A program made the position numbers and the translations under genes. Below the pieces are notes generated by a model. The model was not told the origin of the DNA, made no database searches, and saw nothing but the letters and a program-made list of their open reading frames with translations. Shown in pieces: positions 1 through 7,129 of a DNA stretch of 10,094 bases. Position 1 is the stretch's first letter. Every line of letters begins with the position of its first letter. Source of the stretch: Candidatus Adlerbacteria bacterium (GTDB taxonomy: Bacteria; Patescibacteriota; Minisyncoccia; Phycocordibacterales; SBAW01); the NCBI GenBank assembly GCA_903840375.1, contig CAIMFR010000060.1:1-10094 (forward strand), in the 5' to 3' direction.

Positions 1-2169
1 CGTGTTGCGGAAGTTTACCTTGCGTCCTTTTGCATCGGTAAGCTGCCCGTTGTCGAGCACCTGCAGGAGAATGTTGAACACTTCCGGATGTGCCTTCTCA
101 ATTTCATCGAAAAGAAGTACGGAATACGGGCGATGGCGGACCAGCTCGGTGAGCGCGCCTCCCTCCTCGTGGCCCACATAGCCCGGCGGCGCACCTATGA
201 TCTTCGATACGGAGTGCTTCTCCATATATTCCGACATGTCGACACGGATGAGCGCGTTCTGGTCGTCGAACATAAACTCAGCCAGAGCTTTCGTCAGTTC
301 CGTCTTGCCGACGCCGGTCGGACCAAGGAACATGAACGACGCGATAGGGCGGTTCGGATCGGAGATACCGGCACGCGAACGCTTGACCGAGTCGGACACC
401 TTCTCCACTGCTTCATGCTGGCCAACGACGCGATTCTCTAGCATCTGTTCGATACGCGACAATTTTTCCGCTTCTTCTTCCAACATTCGCGAGACAGGAA
501 TGCCTGTCCACTTGGATACGACGGCAGCAATATCACTTTCTGTTATTTCCTCTTTCAAGATCTTGCGGATGCTCTGCAATTTTTTCAGACGTTTGGTCTT
601 CGTGTCGAGGTCGGTCTCGAGGGCTGGGATCGTGCCATAACGGATCTCCGCCGCGCGTGCCAAGTCTGCCGCTGCTTCTGCGGAATCTGCGTCCATGCGC
701 GCACGTTCAAGATTCTTTTTTATGGTCTTAATATCCAAAAGCGCCTGCTTCTCATTTTTCCACCTCAGCTCCAGCTCGCCGGTCTTCTCCTTCAACTCCG
801 CTATCTCACGATCGATAACCTTGGTGCGCGCTTTCGCTGTGCGATTGTCTTCCTCGGCAGCTTCTTTGCGGAGCGCTTCCTTCTCTACTTCGAGTCGCAT
901 GATCTTGCGATGTGCATCCTCAAGGGCCGGCGGCTTATTCTCCAACGAAATTCGCAGCGCCGACGAAGCCTCGTCGATGAGATCGATCGCTTTGTCCGGC
1001 AGAAAACGGTCTGAAATGTAGCGTGCGGAAAGCTGCACAGCGGTCACGAGCGAGTCGTCGGTAATGCGCACGCCGTGGAACACCTCATACTTTTCTTTCA
1101 ACCCACGCATTATCGCGACAGCATCTTCTATCGAAGGCTCAAGCACGTGCACCGGCTGGAAACGACGCTGGAATGCCGGATCGCGCTCGATGTGCTTCTG
1201 ATATTCGCGCAGTGTCGTCGCCCCGATGACATGTAGGTCGCCGCGCGCGAGTGCCGGCTTGAGCATATTGCTCGCGTCCATCGCACCCTCCGCAGCACCC
1301 GCACCTATCATCGTGTGGATCTCGTCGATGAACAAAACGATCTTTCCTTCGGAACGTTCTATATCCTTGATGACCGATTTGAGGCGCTCCTCGAACTCTC
1401 CGCGATATTTCGTACCGGCGATCAGTGAGCCGAGGTCGAGCGAAACAAGTTCCCTGTCACGCAGAGACTCAGGAACATCGCCTGTGGAAATGCGCGCGGC
1501 GAGACCTTCGGCAATCGCCGTCTTGCCGACACCCGCCTCACCTATCAAAATCGGATTGTTCTTGGTGCGACGAGAGAGTATCTGGACGACACGCTGTATC
1601 TCCTCGTCGCGGCCGATGACCGGGTCGAGCTTATTTTCCAATGCGAGCTTGGTGAGCGAGCGCGTATATTTCGCAAGCGCACGAAATTTCTTTGACTCGC
1701 CACCGACGACTGTCTTGGACGAACGAAGCTCGGTCAGCGCGCGCATGACGGCCTCGCGTGTGATATGAAAACGATTCAACATGTCGCGTGAAGAACCGGG
1801 AACATCTATCAATGAGATAAAAAGATGTTCAGTCGAGACGAATTCATCGTGCAGCTCTGCAGCGATCTTAGCGGAACGTTCGAGCGCCTGCACCAACTCT
1901 GGGGTGAGATACAACTGATACGACGGCGAGAGCATCGAGCCACTGCTTGCACCTTCGAGCGAATCTATAACGGTGTCGGTCATCAGGTTGACGTCGATCT
2001 CAAGCTTGTCGAGTATCGACATGACGAGACTCTCCTCCTGTATCAGCAAGGATACGAGTAGATGCAGCGGGTTGACCTGGTTTTGTCCGCGCTCGATAGC
2101 AAGCTCATGCGCGCGACGTACGGCCTCTTTTGCTTTTGTGGTGAAATGGTTGAAGGGTGGCATGTTCAT
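1..2169 (-). CDS. clpB: ClpB-type disaggregase (AAA+ chaperone), C-terminus cut by window edge
   Basis: Cytoplasmic hexameric ATPase that, with DnaK in known systems, pulls polypeptides out of aggregates. The minus-strand frame is open from 2169 to position 1 (723 codons) and ends inside the second ATPase module at a VNFRNT motif, so by family length roughly 140 residues lie outside. The order seen is: Clp N-domain (about residues 5-150, starting [19 protein letters not shown]); first Walker [10 protein letters not shown] at residues 210-218 with Walker B VLFIDE downstream; a long charged coiled-coil middle domain (about 405-530); then the second Walker [10 protein letters not shown] at 616-624 with Walker B VLLFDE. 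The long middle domain separates ClpB from ClpA and ClpC. I chose ATG 2169 (MNMPPF) over ATG 2163 because a TATACT box sits exactly 7 nt before it; no Shine-Dalgarno is visible. No CIRCE heat-shock operator was found upstream. Confidence 0.96.
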   Translation of the reverse strand, partial: MNMPPFNHFTTKAKEAVRRAHELAIERGQNQVNPLHLLVSLLIQEESLVMSILDKLEIDVNLMTDTVIDSLEGASSGSMLSPSYQLYLTPELVQALERSAKIAAELHDEFVSTEHLFISLIDVPGSSRDMLNRFHITREAVMRALTELRSSKTVVGGESKKFRALAKYTRSLTKLALENKLDPVIGRDEEIQRVVQILSRRTKNNPILIGEAGVGKTAIAEGLAARISTGDVPESLRDRELVSLDLGSLIAGTKYRGEFEERLKSVIKDIERSEGKIVLFIDEIHTMIGAGAAEGAMDASNMLKPALARGDLHVIGATTLREYQKHIERDPAFQRRFQPVHVLEPSIEDAVAIMRGLKEKYEVFHGVRITDDSLVTAVQLSARYISDRFLPDKAIDLIDEASSALRISLENKPPALEDAHRKIMRLEVEKEALRKEAAEEDNRTAKARTKVIDREIAELKEKTGELELRWKNEKQALLDIKTIKKNLERARMDADSAEAAADLARAAEIRYGTIPALETDLDTKTKRLKKLQSIRKILKEEITESDIAAVVSKWTGIPVSRMLEEEAEKLSRIEQMLENRVVGQHEAVEKVSDSVKRSRAGISDPNRPIASFMFLGPTGVGKTELTKALAEFMFDDQNALIRVDMSEYMEKHSVSKIIGAPPGYVGHEEGGALTELVRHRPYSVLLFDEIEKAHPEVFNILLQVLDNGQLTDAKGRKVNFRNT

Positions 2170-2201
2170 ATAAGACAGTATATTACTGCGTATGTACAGT
2201 A
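2170..2201 (-). promoter_or_regulatory. clpB promoter, apparently leaderless
   Basis: On the minus strand TATACT occupies 2182-2177, followed by 7 nt and then the clpB ATG at 2169. A sigma70-like -10 box at this distance places the transcription start at or within a base or two of the ATG, so the mRNA would have no ribosome binding site. No convincing -35 hexamer is present. A weak inverted repeat (5-bp arms TACTG/CAGTA, 8-nt spacer, 2184-2201) lies just upstream and could be chance. The promoter sits in the 37-nt gap after the upstream gene's stop codon. Confidence 0.6.
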
Positions 2202-2206
2202 GAGTA

Positions 2207-2971
2207 TTACAGTGTTGGCATCTGCGCAACACCGTAGTAGTCAGCACCTTGAGACAAAGAATCCGTGGTTGTTATACCGATCAAACCGCCAAAATCATCC
2301 ATTAGGATGGAACCCGGCGTTGCTGAAGAGACACTCGCTTCTATAACTCCGTCAGTCGACAAAGTCGCGATCACGCCTTCTCCAACAGTATCCGATCCCT
2401 TGCCGCCGATGCGGATGACGCTTTGACCGAGCTGAACTTTGGTCATGTCAGCAAGCTTCGCCGGCGCAAAAGCGGTCGACGTGCCAACCGCAATGTCGAT
2501 GATAGCGATAGGCGTACTGGTCGCCTTCGCATCGCGCAACACGGCCGGCACTCGCGTTCCGTCCGGCAATATAGCCTCAAATGCATCCGCGCTCGATCCA
2601 AGCAGAGAAGCCTGGTCGGTCAACGCCGCACCTTTGCCGTCGATTATCACACCGCGAGCAAGCAGATCTTTTCCACCCTTTGCAACAATGCGCACGAGAC
2701 TCTTTTGCATAGTAGCTATCGATTGTGCCACGAGGTCGTCGTTCTTCACTATCACGGTCTTAACCGTTGTGGTCGTAGACGGAGCACCGGCTGTCGATGG
2801 AACGACGGTCTGCACCGTGCGCTCGACTATCTGATTGATAGTGCGCGTAACTGACGCCGGAGCTTGATTCATCAGCGACACCGTCACAATACCTGTCGCG
2901 ATGGATGTCATGAAGCTGACCAGCAACGTAAGAAGAATTATTTGATGTTTAGTGAGCTGTTCTAGGTCCAT
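2207..2971 (-). CDS. Membrane-anchored trypsin/HtrA-like domain protein, catalytic residues lost
   Basis: 254 residues. A short cytoplasmic N-terminus is followed by one hydrophobic helix (about residues 9-34), a Thr/Val-rich linker (about 35-78), and a domain (about 88-238) that aligns by eye with HtrA/DegS proteases: GVIID near 107, [11 protein letters not shown] near 135, [20 protein letters not shown] near 171, and [15 protein letters not shown] near 219. All three catalytic positions appear lost. The T-N-x-H-V segment reads TDQASL (118-123), the T-D-L-A segment reads TPIA (153-156), and the GNSGGPL loop is shortened to GSIL. I infer a non-proteolytic binding or scaffold protein on the outer face of the membrane. 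I recall related proteins as common in Parcubacteria, but cannot check. ATG 2971 is preferred to the in-frame ATG 3007 because of the promoter spacing and because the protein then begins just before its helix. Confidence 0.8.
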   Translation of the reverse strand: MDLEQLTKHQIILLTLLVSFMTSIATGIVTVSLMNQAPASVTRTINQIVERTVQTVVPSTAGAPSTTTTVKTVIVKNDDLVAQSIATMQKSLVRIVAKGGKDLLARGVIIDGKGAALTDQASLLGSSADAFEAILPDGTRVPAVLRDAKATSTPIAIIDIAVGTSTAFAPAKLADMTKVQLGQSVIRIGGKGSDTVGEGVIATLSTDGVIEASVSSATPGSILMDDFGGLIGITTTDSLSQGADYYGVAQMPTL

Positions 2972-3007
2972 ACGCACAATAATAGTATCACGTTTTGCAA
3001 TTGGCAA
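2972..3007 (-). promoter_or_regulatory. Sigma70-like promoter with leaderless start
   Basis: On the minus strand TTGCCA (3007-3002), a 17-nt spacer, TATTAT (2984-2979) and a 7-nt gap lead to ATG 2971. This is the best-formed promoter in the window: both hexamers are one mismatch from consensus and the spacing is ideal. The transcription start would coincide with the ATG, so the transcript is predicted to be leaderless. It also argues that translation does not begin at ATG 3007, which lies inside the -35 region. Confidence 0.7.
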
Positions 3008-3087
3008 GAAAAATGCCCCGTTCCCTGTTGAAAAAGTAAGGGCGCAAACAAATAGCAGCTATGTAAACCACTCTATACAAATATGAC

Positions 3088-4269
3088 CTACTCAATATTT
3101 CTATATCTTGCAGCAACATCTGCAAGCGTTTGGGCTATGCGATGTACATCGTCGGACGTGGCATTAGGAAGAAGCGAGATGCGAATTGCAGTTTTCGACA
3201 AATTTTTCGGCACACCTATAGCTTTGATGACGTGCGAAGGTTCTTCGTCGCCAACTGAACACGCCGAGCGCGTGGACACGGCGATTCCCTCTGCATCCAT
3301 CGCGATGACCGCCATCTCGCCGTCGAGTCCGGGTACGGAAACATTTAGATTGTTGGCGGCGCGATGTTGCGCGTCCGGACCGTTTATCAGTGCATCCGGC
3401 ATGAGGCGGATAATCTCGCTGCGCAATTCCTCTCGGACATTTTCAATTTTTGCAACTCGGTTATCCACACCCTCTTGAGCATCTGCAAGCGCGACGGCGA
3501 ACGCTCCCGCGAGTGGTATATTTTCCGTCCCGCCGCGCAAGCCCTGTTCCTGCTTGCCGCCCCACAATACCGGCTCGATCTTCACACCACGACGAACGTA
3601 AAGAGCGCCGACACCTTTCGGCCCGAGAACTTTTTGCCCGTCGAGCGTCATGAGGTCTATGCCGAGATTTTCGACGGCAATTTTAAACCAGAGAGGAGCT
3701 TGCGATGCGTCGGTGTGAAAGTAGAGAGGGAGTGTCCTCTCCTTCCTAACTCTCCGCACCTCTTTCATCAATTCGCGAAGCGGCTCTATCGTACCAATTT
3801 CAGGATTGATCAGCTGAATGGAAATAAAAACCGTATCATCGTTTATAGCTTCCGCGAGATCCTTCGCCGACACGAGCCCTTCGCGGTCGACAGGCAGTTC
3901 GGTCACATACAAACCTTCTCGTTCGAGCGCATGCAATGGCGTTGAAACCGACTGATGTTCTATCGCGCAGGTGATCGCATGTGCCTCTCCGTGCTCGATG
4001 AGAATCGGGCGCAGCACACCTTGTATTGCCAGATTGTTCCCCTCCGTTCCGCTCGACGTGAAAATGATTTCATCAGGGTGTGCACCGATGGTCGCCGCAA
4101 TTTTTCCTCGCGCCGACTCCAATTCCTCCTTCGCCTTCACTCCCTCGCTGTGCAAAGCCCCCGCATTGCCATACACGTCGAGCAGACGCATAAGCTCCTT
4201 GCGCGAATTGTCAGACAAAGGCGTAGCAGCAGCCGCGTCCGCGTAAATATAGTCTTTCTTTCCCAACAT
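3088..4269 (-). CDS. Cysteine desulfurase, NifS/IscS family (PLP-dependent)
   Basis: 393 residues, the usual family length. The enzyme converts L-cysteine to alanine and passes the sulfur as a persulfide to Fe-S cluster or tRNA-thiolation acceptors; which route applies here cannot be told, as no iscU, sufB or mnmA is adjacent. Visible PLP-site elements are SSGTEGNN (72-79), the stacking His in EHQS (105), HTDASQ with Asp187 and Gln190, the Schiff-base Lys213 in GQKVLGPKG, and the catalytic Cys337 in the mobile loop RSACSVGDEEPSHV. Departures from the norm are DAAAATP for D-H-A-A-T-T-P near 11, NPEIG for NNEIG near 155, and GQK for GHK at 211-213. Catalytic Lys and Cys are intact, so activity is likely. 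The start is ATG 4269, with a -10-like box just upstream. A stop codon TAG ends the gene, and its promoter faces the DUF4446 gene. Confidence 0.95.
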   Translation of the reverse strand: MLGKKDYIYADAAAATPLSDNSRKELMRLLDVYGNAGALHSEGVKAKEELESARGKIAATIGAHPDEIIFTSSGTEGNNLAIQGVLRPILIEHGEAHAITCAIEHQSVSTPLHALEREGLYVTELPVDREGLVSAKDLAEAINDDTVFISIQLINPEIGTIEPLRELMKEVRRVRKERTLPLYFHTDASQAPLWFKIAVENLGIDLMTLDGQKVLGPKGVGALYVRRGVKIEPVLWGGKQEQGLRGGTENIPLAGAFAVALADAQEGVDNRVAKIENVREELRSEIIRLMPDALINGPDAQHRAANNLNVSVPGLDGEMAVIAMDAEGIAVSTRSACSVGDEEPSHVIKAIGVPKNLSKTAIRISLLPNATSDDVHRIAQTLADVAARYRNIE

Positions 4270-4334
4270 TTTTCCATTGTATAGCAGAACGTGAAGTTCT
4301 GCATATGATTACTAAATGTTGTATACTCGATTAC
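4270..4334. promoter_or_regulatory. Divergent promoter region with a perfect 7-bp-arm palindrome
   Basis: The 65 bp between two diverging genes hold both promoters. On the plus strand TATACT (4322-4327) is followed by 7 nt and ATG 4335. On the minus strand overlapping candidates TATACA (4283-4278, 8 nt to ATG 4269) and TACAAT (4281-4276, 6 nt) serve the cysteine desulfurase. Between them is the perfect inverted repeat GCAGAAC-N5-GTTCTGC (4284-4302), abutting the minus-strand -10 box and reaching the -35 zone of the plus-strand gene, a position suited to an operator acting on both. The 5-nt centre does not fit the Gram-positive LexA box (GAAC-N4-GTTC). Neither side has a good -35 hexamer. Confidence 0.5.
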
Positions 4335-4874
4335 ATGCCACCTAGTGTTCCTACGGCTTTTTTTGTTTCCGCCTCTACTTTTATTCATAGTGCTGCGCCT
4401 TATTTTGCTGCAGCCGGTCTGCTTGCCGCACTCTTCGCACTGAGCGTGACCCTGCGACTGCGCGCGCGACTCAATCGCCTTTCACTCGGACGCAACGGCT
4501 CATTGGAAGAAAGCCTAGCCATCCTCTCACGTGATATGAAGGAATTGCAGGCGTTTCGTAAGGAATTGGAAACGTACCTCAAACATGTCGAGCAGCGTCT
4601 CCAGGGTAGCGTGCAGGGCATCGGAGTCGTGCGCTTCAATCCGTTCTCCGGTGACGGTTCCGGCGGCAATCAAAGTTTCGCCGCGGCGCTCCTTGACGAG
4701 AAGCTGTCTGGCGTGGTACTTTCAGCTATACATGCGCGCGATCATATCGGCGTCTATGCGAAGCCAATAGACAAAGGTTCGTCCACGTTTGAACTGACCG
4801 GCGAAGAACGTTCCGCCATAGAAAAGGCGCAACAAGCGATACAAAAGCCGAAACGAGATAACACGGGCGCATAA
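4335..4874 (+). CDS. DUF4446 family membrane protein
   Basis: 179 residues. One membrane helix lies at about 22-41 (Ala/Leu-rich), followed by an Arg-rich stretch, a likely coiled coil (about 55-92, Glu/Leu/Lys), and the conserved DUF4446 core: VGxVRFNPF-like segment VVRFNPFSGDG (98-108), NQSFAAALLD (112-121), SGVVLSAIHARD (125-136), VYAKPID (140-146) and a closing FELTGEE. The family's function is unknown to me. The gene is 5 nt upstream of infB on the same strand, so they are probably cotranscribed. I chose ATG 4335 over the in-frame ATG 4305 because TATACT lies 7 nt before it, and the earlier ATG would fall upstream of that transcription start. The stop is TAA. Confidence 0.88.
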   Translation: MPPSVPTAFFVSASTFIHSAAPYFAAAGLLAALFALSVTLRLRARLNRLSLGRNGSLEESLAILSRDMKELQAFRKELETYLKHVEQRLQGSVQGIGVVRFNPFSGDGSGGNQSFAAALLDEKLSGVVLSAIHARDHIGVYAKPIDKGSSTFELTGEERSAIEKAQQAIQKPKRDNTGA

Positions 4875-4879
4875 AATAT

Positions 4880-6418
4880 ATGCAAAATCCAGATTCCAAA
4901 ATACAGGAGAGACCTCCGGTCGTCACGGTCGTTGGCCATATCGACCATGGCAAATCGACATTGCTCGACTATATACGCAAGACCAATGTAGTTGCCGGCG
5001 AGGCTGGCGGTATTACGCAGCATCTTTCCGCATACGAGGTAGTCCACCCGACAAAAACACAGAACGGTGAAACGGTAAATAAAAAAATCACGTTCCTCGA
5101 CACGCCCGGGCACGAGGCATTCCAAGCGATGCGCTCGCGCGGCTTGAACGTCGCCGACATCGCCATTCTTGTCGTCTCTGCGGAGGAAGGCGCCAAACCG
5201 CAAACACTCGAAGCATTGCATGCGATAGAGGAAGCGAAAATACCGTACATCGTCGCACTTACTAAAATAGACAGACCGGAGGCAAATCTGCCCCGTGCGA
5301 AAATGTCGCTCGTCGAAAACGGCGTATATCTCGAAGGCATGGGCGGCGCTATCCCGTCGATCGGCGTTTCCGGCAAAACAGGAGAGGGCGTTTCGGAATT
5401 GCTCGACCTACTATTGCTTGCGGCAGAGTTGGAGGATCTCACCGCGGACGCGACACTCCCTGGCGAAGGCCTCGTCATCGAAGCACATGTCGACAACAAG
5501 CGAGGCAACACCGCAACACTCATCGTGCAGAACGGTTCGATAAGAAGCGGCGAATACATCGTCTGCGGTGAAAGCTTCGCGCCGGTGCGCATCATGGAAA
5601 ATTTCCTCGGCAAATCGATAAAAGAGGCGCTGCCGGGAAGCCCCGCGCGCGTGGTCGGCTTCTCTACCCTGCCAGCAGTCGGAGCGCCGTGGAAAACAGT
5701 CGAGTCGAAGAAGGAGGCGGAATCCGATGTCGCGGAAGCCCGCGCTACTGCTTCGCAAACCGGAACGGAAACTCATACCGCGTCGCCGGAAGATGAGGAA
5801 AAGGTGCATCTCATTTTGCCGGTCATCATCAAGACAGACTTCGCAGGCTCGGGCGACGCGGTCGTGCACGAGCTTGAAAAATTACCGAAGGATGAACGGT
5901 TAGAAATTCGCATCGTTTCGCGCAGCGTCGGTCCAATATCGGAAGGCGATGTTCGTCTGGTTGGCAGCGGAAAGCATCCGGGCGTCATCGTGGGCTTCAA
6001 TGTGAAAATAGAGAAGGAGGGGCGCGAATTGGCCGAACGACTCGGCGTTGAAATAGCGACCTTCGACATCATCTACAAACTCACGGAGTGGTTCGCGGGA
6101 CAACTCGCCTCGCGCACACCACGAGAAAAGACAGAGGAGAATAAAGGTTCTGCGAAGATATTAAAAGTATTCAGTTCTACAAAGGGTCGCGTCGTGCTCG
6201 GTGGTCGAGTCGAGAGCGGCACAATAGCACAGGGCGGCGAAGTGAAGATCATGCGGCGCGACCTCCTGCTCGGACGAGGAGAAATAGTGAGCCTGCAAAC
6301 ACATAAAGTTGCCACGAAGACAGTCGAGATTGGCACAGAGTTCGGCGCGATGCTAAAGACAGATGTTGAACCGGCCCCAGGGGATCATATCGAGGCATTT
6401 GAGGTTGTGGAGAAATAG
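4880..6418 (+). CDS. infB: Translation initiation factor IF-2, short form
   Basis: 512 residues. The GTPase places initiator tRNA on the 30S subunit and promotes subunit joining. The G domain starts almost at the N-terminus: G1 GHIDHGKST (19-27), G2 GGITQHLSAYEV (43-54), G3 DTPGHEAF (74-81), G4 TKID (128-131), G5 SGKTGEG (164-170). Domain II follows (about 190-275), then a Glu/Thr-rich linker near 275-305, the third domain (about 310-420, LPVIIKTDFAGSGDAVV...), and the fMet-tRNA-binding C-terminal domain (about 430-510). The long N-terminal region of proteobacterial IF-2 is absent. G4 has Thr where most GTPases have Asn (N-K-x-D), and G1 has Ser-Thr. The start is 5 nt after the DUF4446 stop with no Shine-Dalgarno, suggesting translational coupling. 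The stop is TAG. Confidence 0.97.
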   Translation: MQNPDSKIQERPPVVTVVGHIDHGKSTLLDYIRKTNVVAGEAGGITQHLSAYEVVHPTKTQNGETVNKKITFLDTPGHEAFQAMRSRGLNVADIAILVVSAEEGAKPQTLEALHAIEEAKIPYIVALTKIDRPEANLPRAKMSLVENGVYLEGMGGAIPSIGVSGKTGEGVSELLDLLLLAAELEDLTADATLPGEGLVIEAHVDNKRGNTATLIVQNGSIRSGEYIVCGESFAPVRIMENFLGKSIKEALPGSPARVVGFSTLPAVGAPWKTVESKKEAESDVAEARATASQTGTETHTASPEDEEKVHLILPVIIKTDFAGSGDAVVHELEKLPKDERLEIRIVSRSVGPISEGDVRLVGSGKHPGVIVGFNVKIEKEGRELAERLGVEIATFDIIYKLTEWFAGQLASRTPREKTEENKGSAKILKVFSSTKGRVVLGGRVESGTIAQGGEVKIMRRDLLLGRGEIVSLQTHKVATKTVEIGTEFGAMLKTDVEPAPGDHIEAFEVVEK

Positions 6419-6421
6419 CGT

Positions 6422-6544
6422 ATGACAGCAAAAACAACATTGAAAGAGGCTTCTGAGCGCGACGGCGCGAGGATTGAGCGATTTTTTAGCAAAAAAATCG
6501 AGTACTCTTTCAAGGTTCGTTTTTGCTGGCTTACGCTTCAATAA
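6422..6544 (+). CDS. Possible 40-residue small protein between infB and rbfA
   Basis: An ATG-to-TAA frame begins 3 nt after the infB stop and ends 6 nt before the rbfA start, filling the gap as a real operon member would. The peptide begins MTAKTTLKEASERDG, is basic, and carries an Arg/Phe/Lys-rich middle (RIERFFSKKIEYSF). I recognise no family. Against it: the span contains a 9-bp inverted repeat (6479-6500), which could instead be a non-coding regulatory hairpin, and a 40-codon open frame is easily obtained by chance. No ribosome binding site is visible, but neither do its neighbours have one. Confidence 0.4.
   Translation: MTAKTTLKEASERDGARIERFFSKKIEYSFKVRFCWLTLQ
6479..6500. repeat. Perfect 9-bp inverted repeat upstream of rbfA
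   Basis: CGATTTTTT and AAAAAATCG flank a 4-nt loop (AGCA). The stem is mostly A-U, so it would be weak. It does not look like a rho-independent terminator, since it lacks a GC core and a trailing U-run. It lies 50 nt before rbfA inside the possible small ORF. Confidence 0.5.
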
Positions 6545-6550
6545 ATCTAT

Positions 6551-6874
6551 ATGGCAAACAGAAAAGAAAAATTACAAAGTGCTCTGCATGAAGCGGCGGC
6601 GGAATTTCTCGCGCGCGAGGCAGGGCCGCAATCGCTCATCACGGTTACGCGAGTAGACATGTCCGATGACGGCAAACGCGCCATCATCTTCATCAGCGTA
6701 CTTCCTGACTCCGCAGCGAACGCGGCGATTGGCTTTGCCACCAGAAATGTCCGTGAGCTTGCAAGCTTTTTCAGAACACGAGTGCGCGGCGTATTCCCTC
6801 CACATATCGAATTCATGATAGACAAAGGCGAAAAGAATCGCCAACGCCTCGACGAGCTCTCGCTGGAAAAATAA
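6551..6874 (+). CDS. rbfA: 30S ribosome-binding factor A
   Basis: 107 residues, normal family length. RbfA is a small KH-fold protein that binds the 30S subunit near helix 1 and 44 of 16S rRNA and helps late maturation. Recognisable parts are the N-terminal helix (KEKLQSALHEAAAEFLARE), the beta strand LITVTRVDMSDDGKRAIIFIS (about 28-50), a helix NVRELASFFRTRVRGVF, then PPHIEFMIDKG (about 80-90) and an acidic tail. It follows infB, a classical gene neighbourhood (nusA-infB-rbfA-truB in many bacteria), and ends with TAA. A weak AT-rich inverted repeat (GAAAAA/TTTTTC, 6866-6883) overlaps its stop and is not a convincing terminator. Confidence 0.93.
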   Translation: MANRKEKLQSALHEAAAEFLAREAGPQSLITVTRVDMSDDGKRAIIFISVLPDSAANAAIGFATRNVRELASFFRTRVRGVFPPHIEFMIDKGEKNRQRLDELSLEK

Positions 6875-6895
6875 ACCTTTTTCTGTTCGAAAATA

Positions 6896-6904
6896 TGGTA
6901 TATT
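6896..6904 (+). promoter_or_regulatory. Extended -10 promoter for the tRNA pair
   Basis: TGG immediately followed by TATATT gives an extended -10 element (TGn plus -10 box), 21 nt before the 5' base of tRNA-Cys. No clear -35 box is needed for this class. It lies in the 51-nt gap after rbfA, so the tRNAs can be transcribed independently of the infB-rbfA genes. Confidence 0.5.
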
Positions 6905-6925
6905 CGATATGGTGCACAAAACTGC

Positions 6926-6997
6926 GGCCATGTAGCCAAGTGGTAAGGCAAGGGTCTGCAAAACCCTTATACACCGGTTCGATTCCGGTCATGGCCT
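6926..6997 (+). tRNA. tRNA-Cys (anticodon GCA)
   Basis: Full cloverleaf: acceptor GGCCATG/CATGGCC, D stem GCC/GGC, anticodon stem AGGGT/ACCCT with loop CTGCAAA (anticodon GCA), T stem ACCGG/CCGGT with loop TTCGATT, and discriminator T, which is the cysteine identity base. CCA is not encoded, so a CCA-adding enzyme is required. 27 nt separate it from the next tRNA. Confidence 0.97.
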
Positions 6998-7024
6998 CAA
7001 AAAGATTGATATACTGTGCAAGAC

Positions 7025-7107
7025 GCCGGGGTGATGAAATGGTAGACATAGGGGACTTAAAATCCCCAGAGCGCAAGCTCGTGTGGGTTCGAGTCCCACC
7101 CCCGGCA
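7025..7107 (+). tRNA. tRNA-Leu (anticodon UAA)
   Basis: Class II tRNA: acceptor GCCGGGG/CCCCGGC, anticodon stem GGGGA/TCCCC with loop CTTAAAA (anticodon TAA), long variable arm with hairpin GAGC-GCAA-GCTC, T stem GTGGG/CCCAC with loop TTCGAGT, and discriminator A as expected for leucine. CCA is not encoded. It probably shares a transcript with tRNA-Cys. The convergent ltaS-like gene ends 22 nt downstream, and no clear terminator is seen between them. Confidence 0.97.
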
Positions 7108-7129
7108 CACAATAAAGGAAAGCGAGATT

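Noticed and set aside
1226..1768. 180-codon plus-strand ORF within the clpB region
   Set aside because: It is the complement of the clpB coding sequence, is Ser/Arg-rich with no domain, and clpB homology covers the whole span.
2423..2854. Plus-strand ORFs opposite the HtrA-like gene
   Set aside because: They are antisense to a supported gene with no recognisable protein features.
4284..4302. SOS (LexA/DinR) operator
   Set aside because: The arms contain GAAC/GTTC, but the centre is 5 nt rather than 4 and neither neighbouring gene is a DNA-repair gene.
6866..6883. Rho-independent terminator after rbfA
   Set aside because: GAAAAA/TTTTTC has no GC stem and would be too weak. The T-run is part of the arm rather than a tail.
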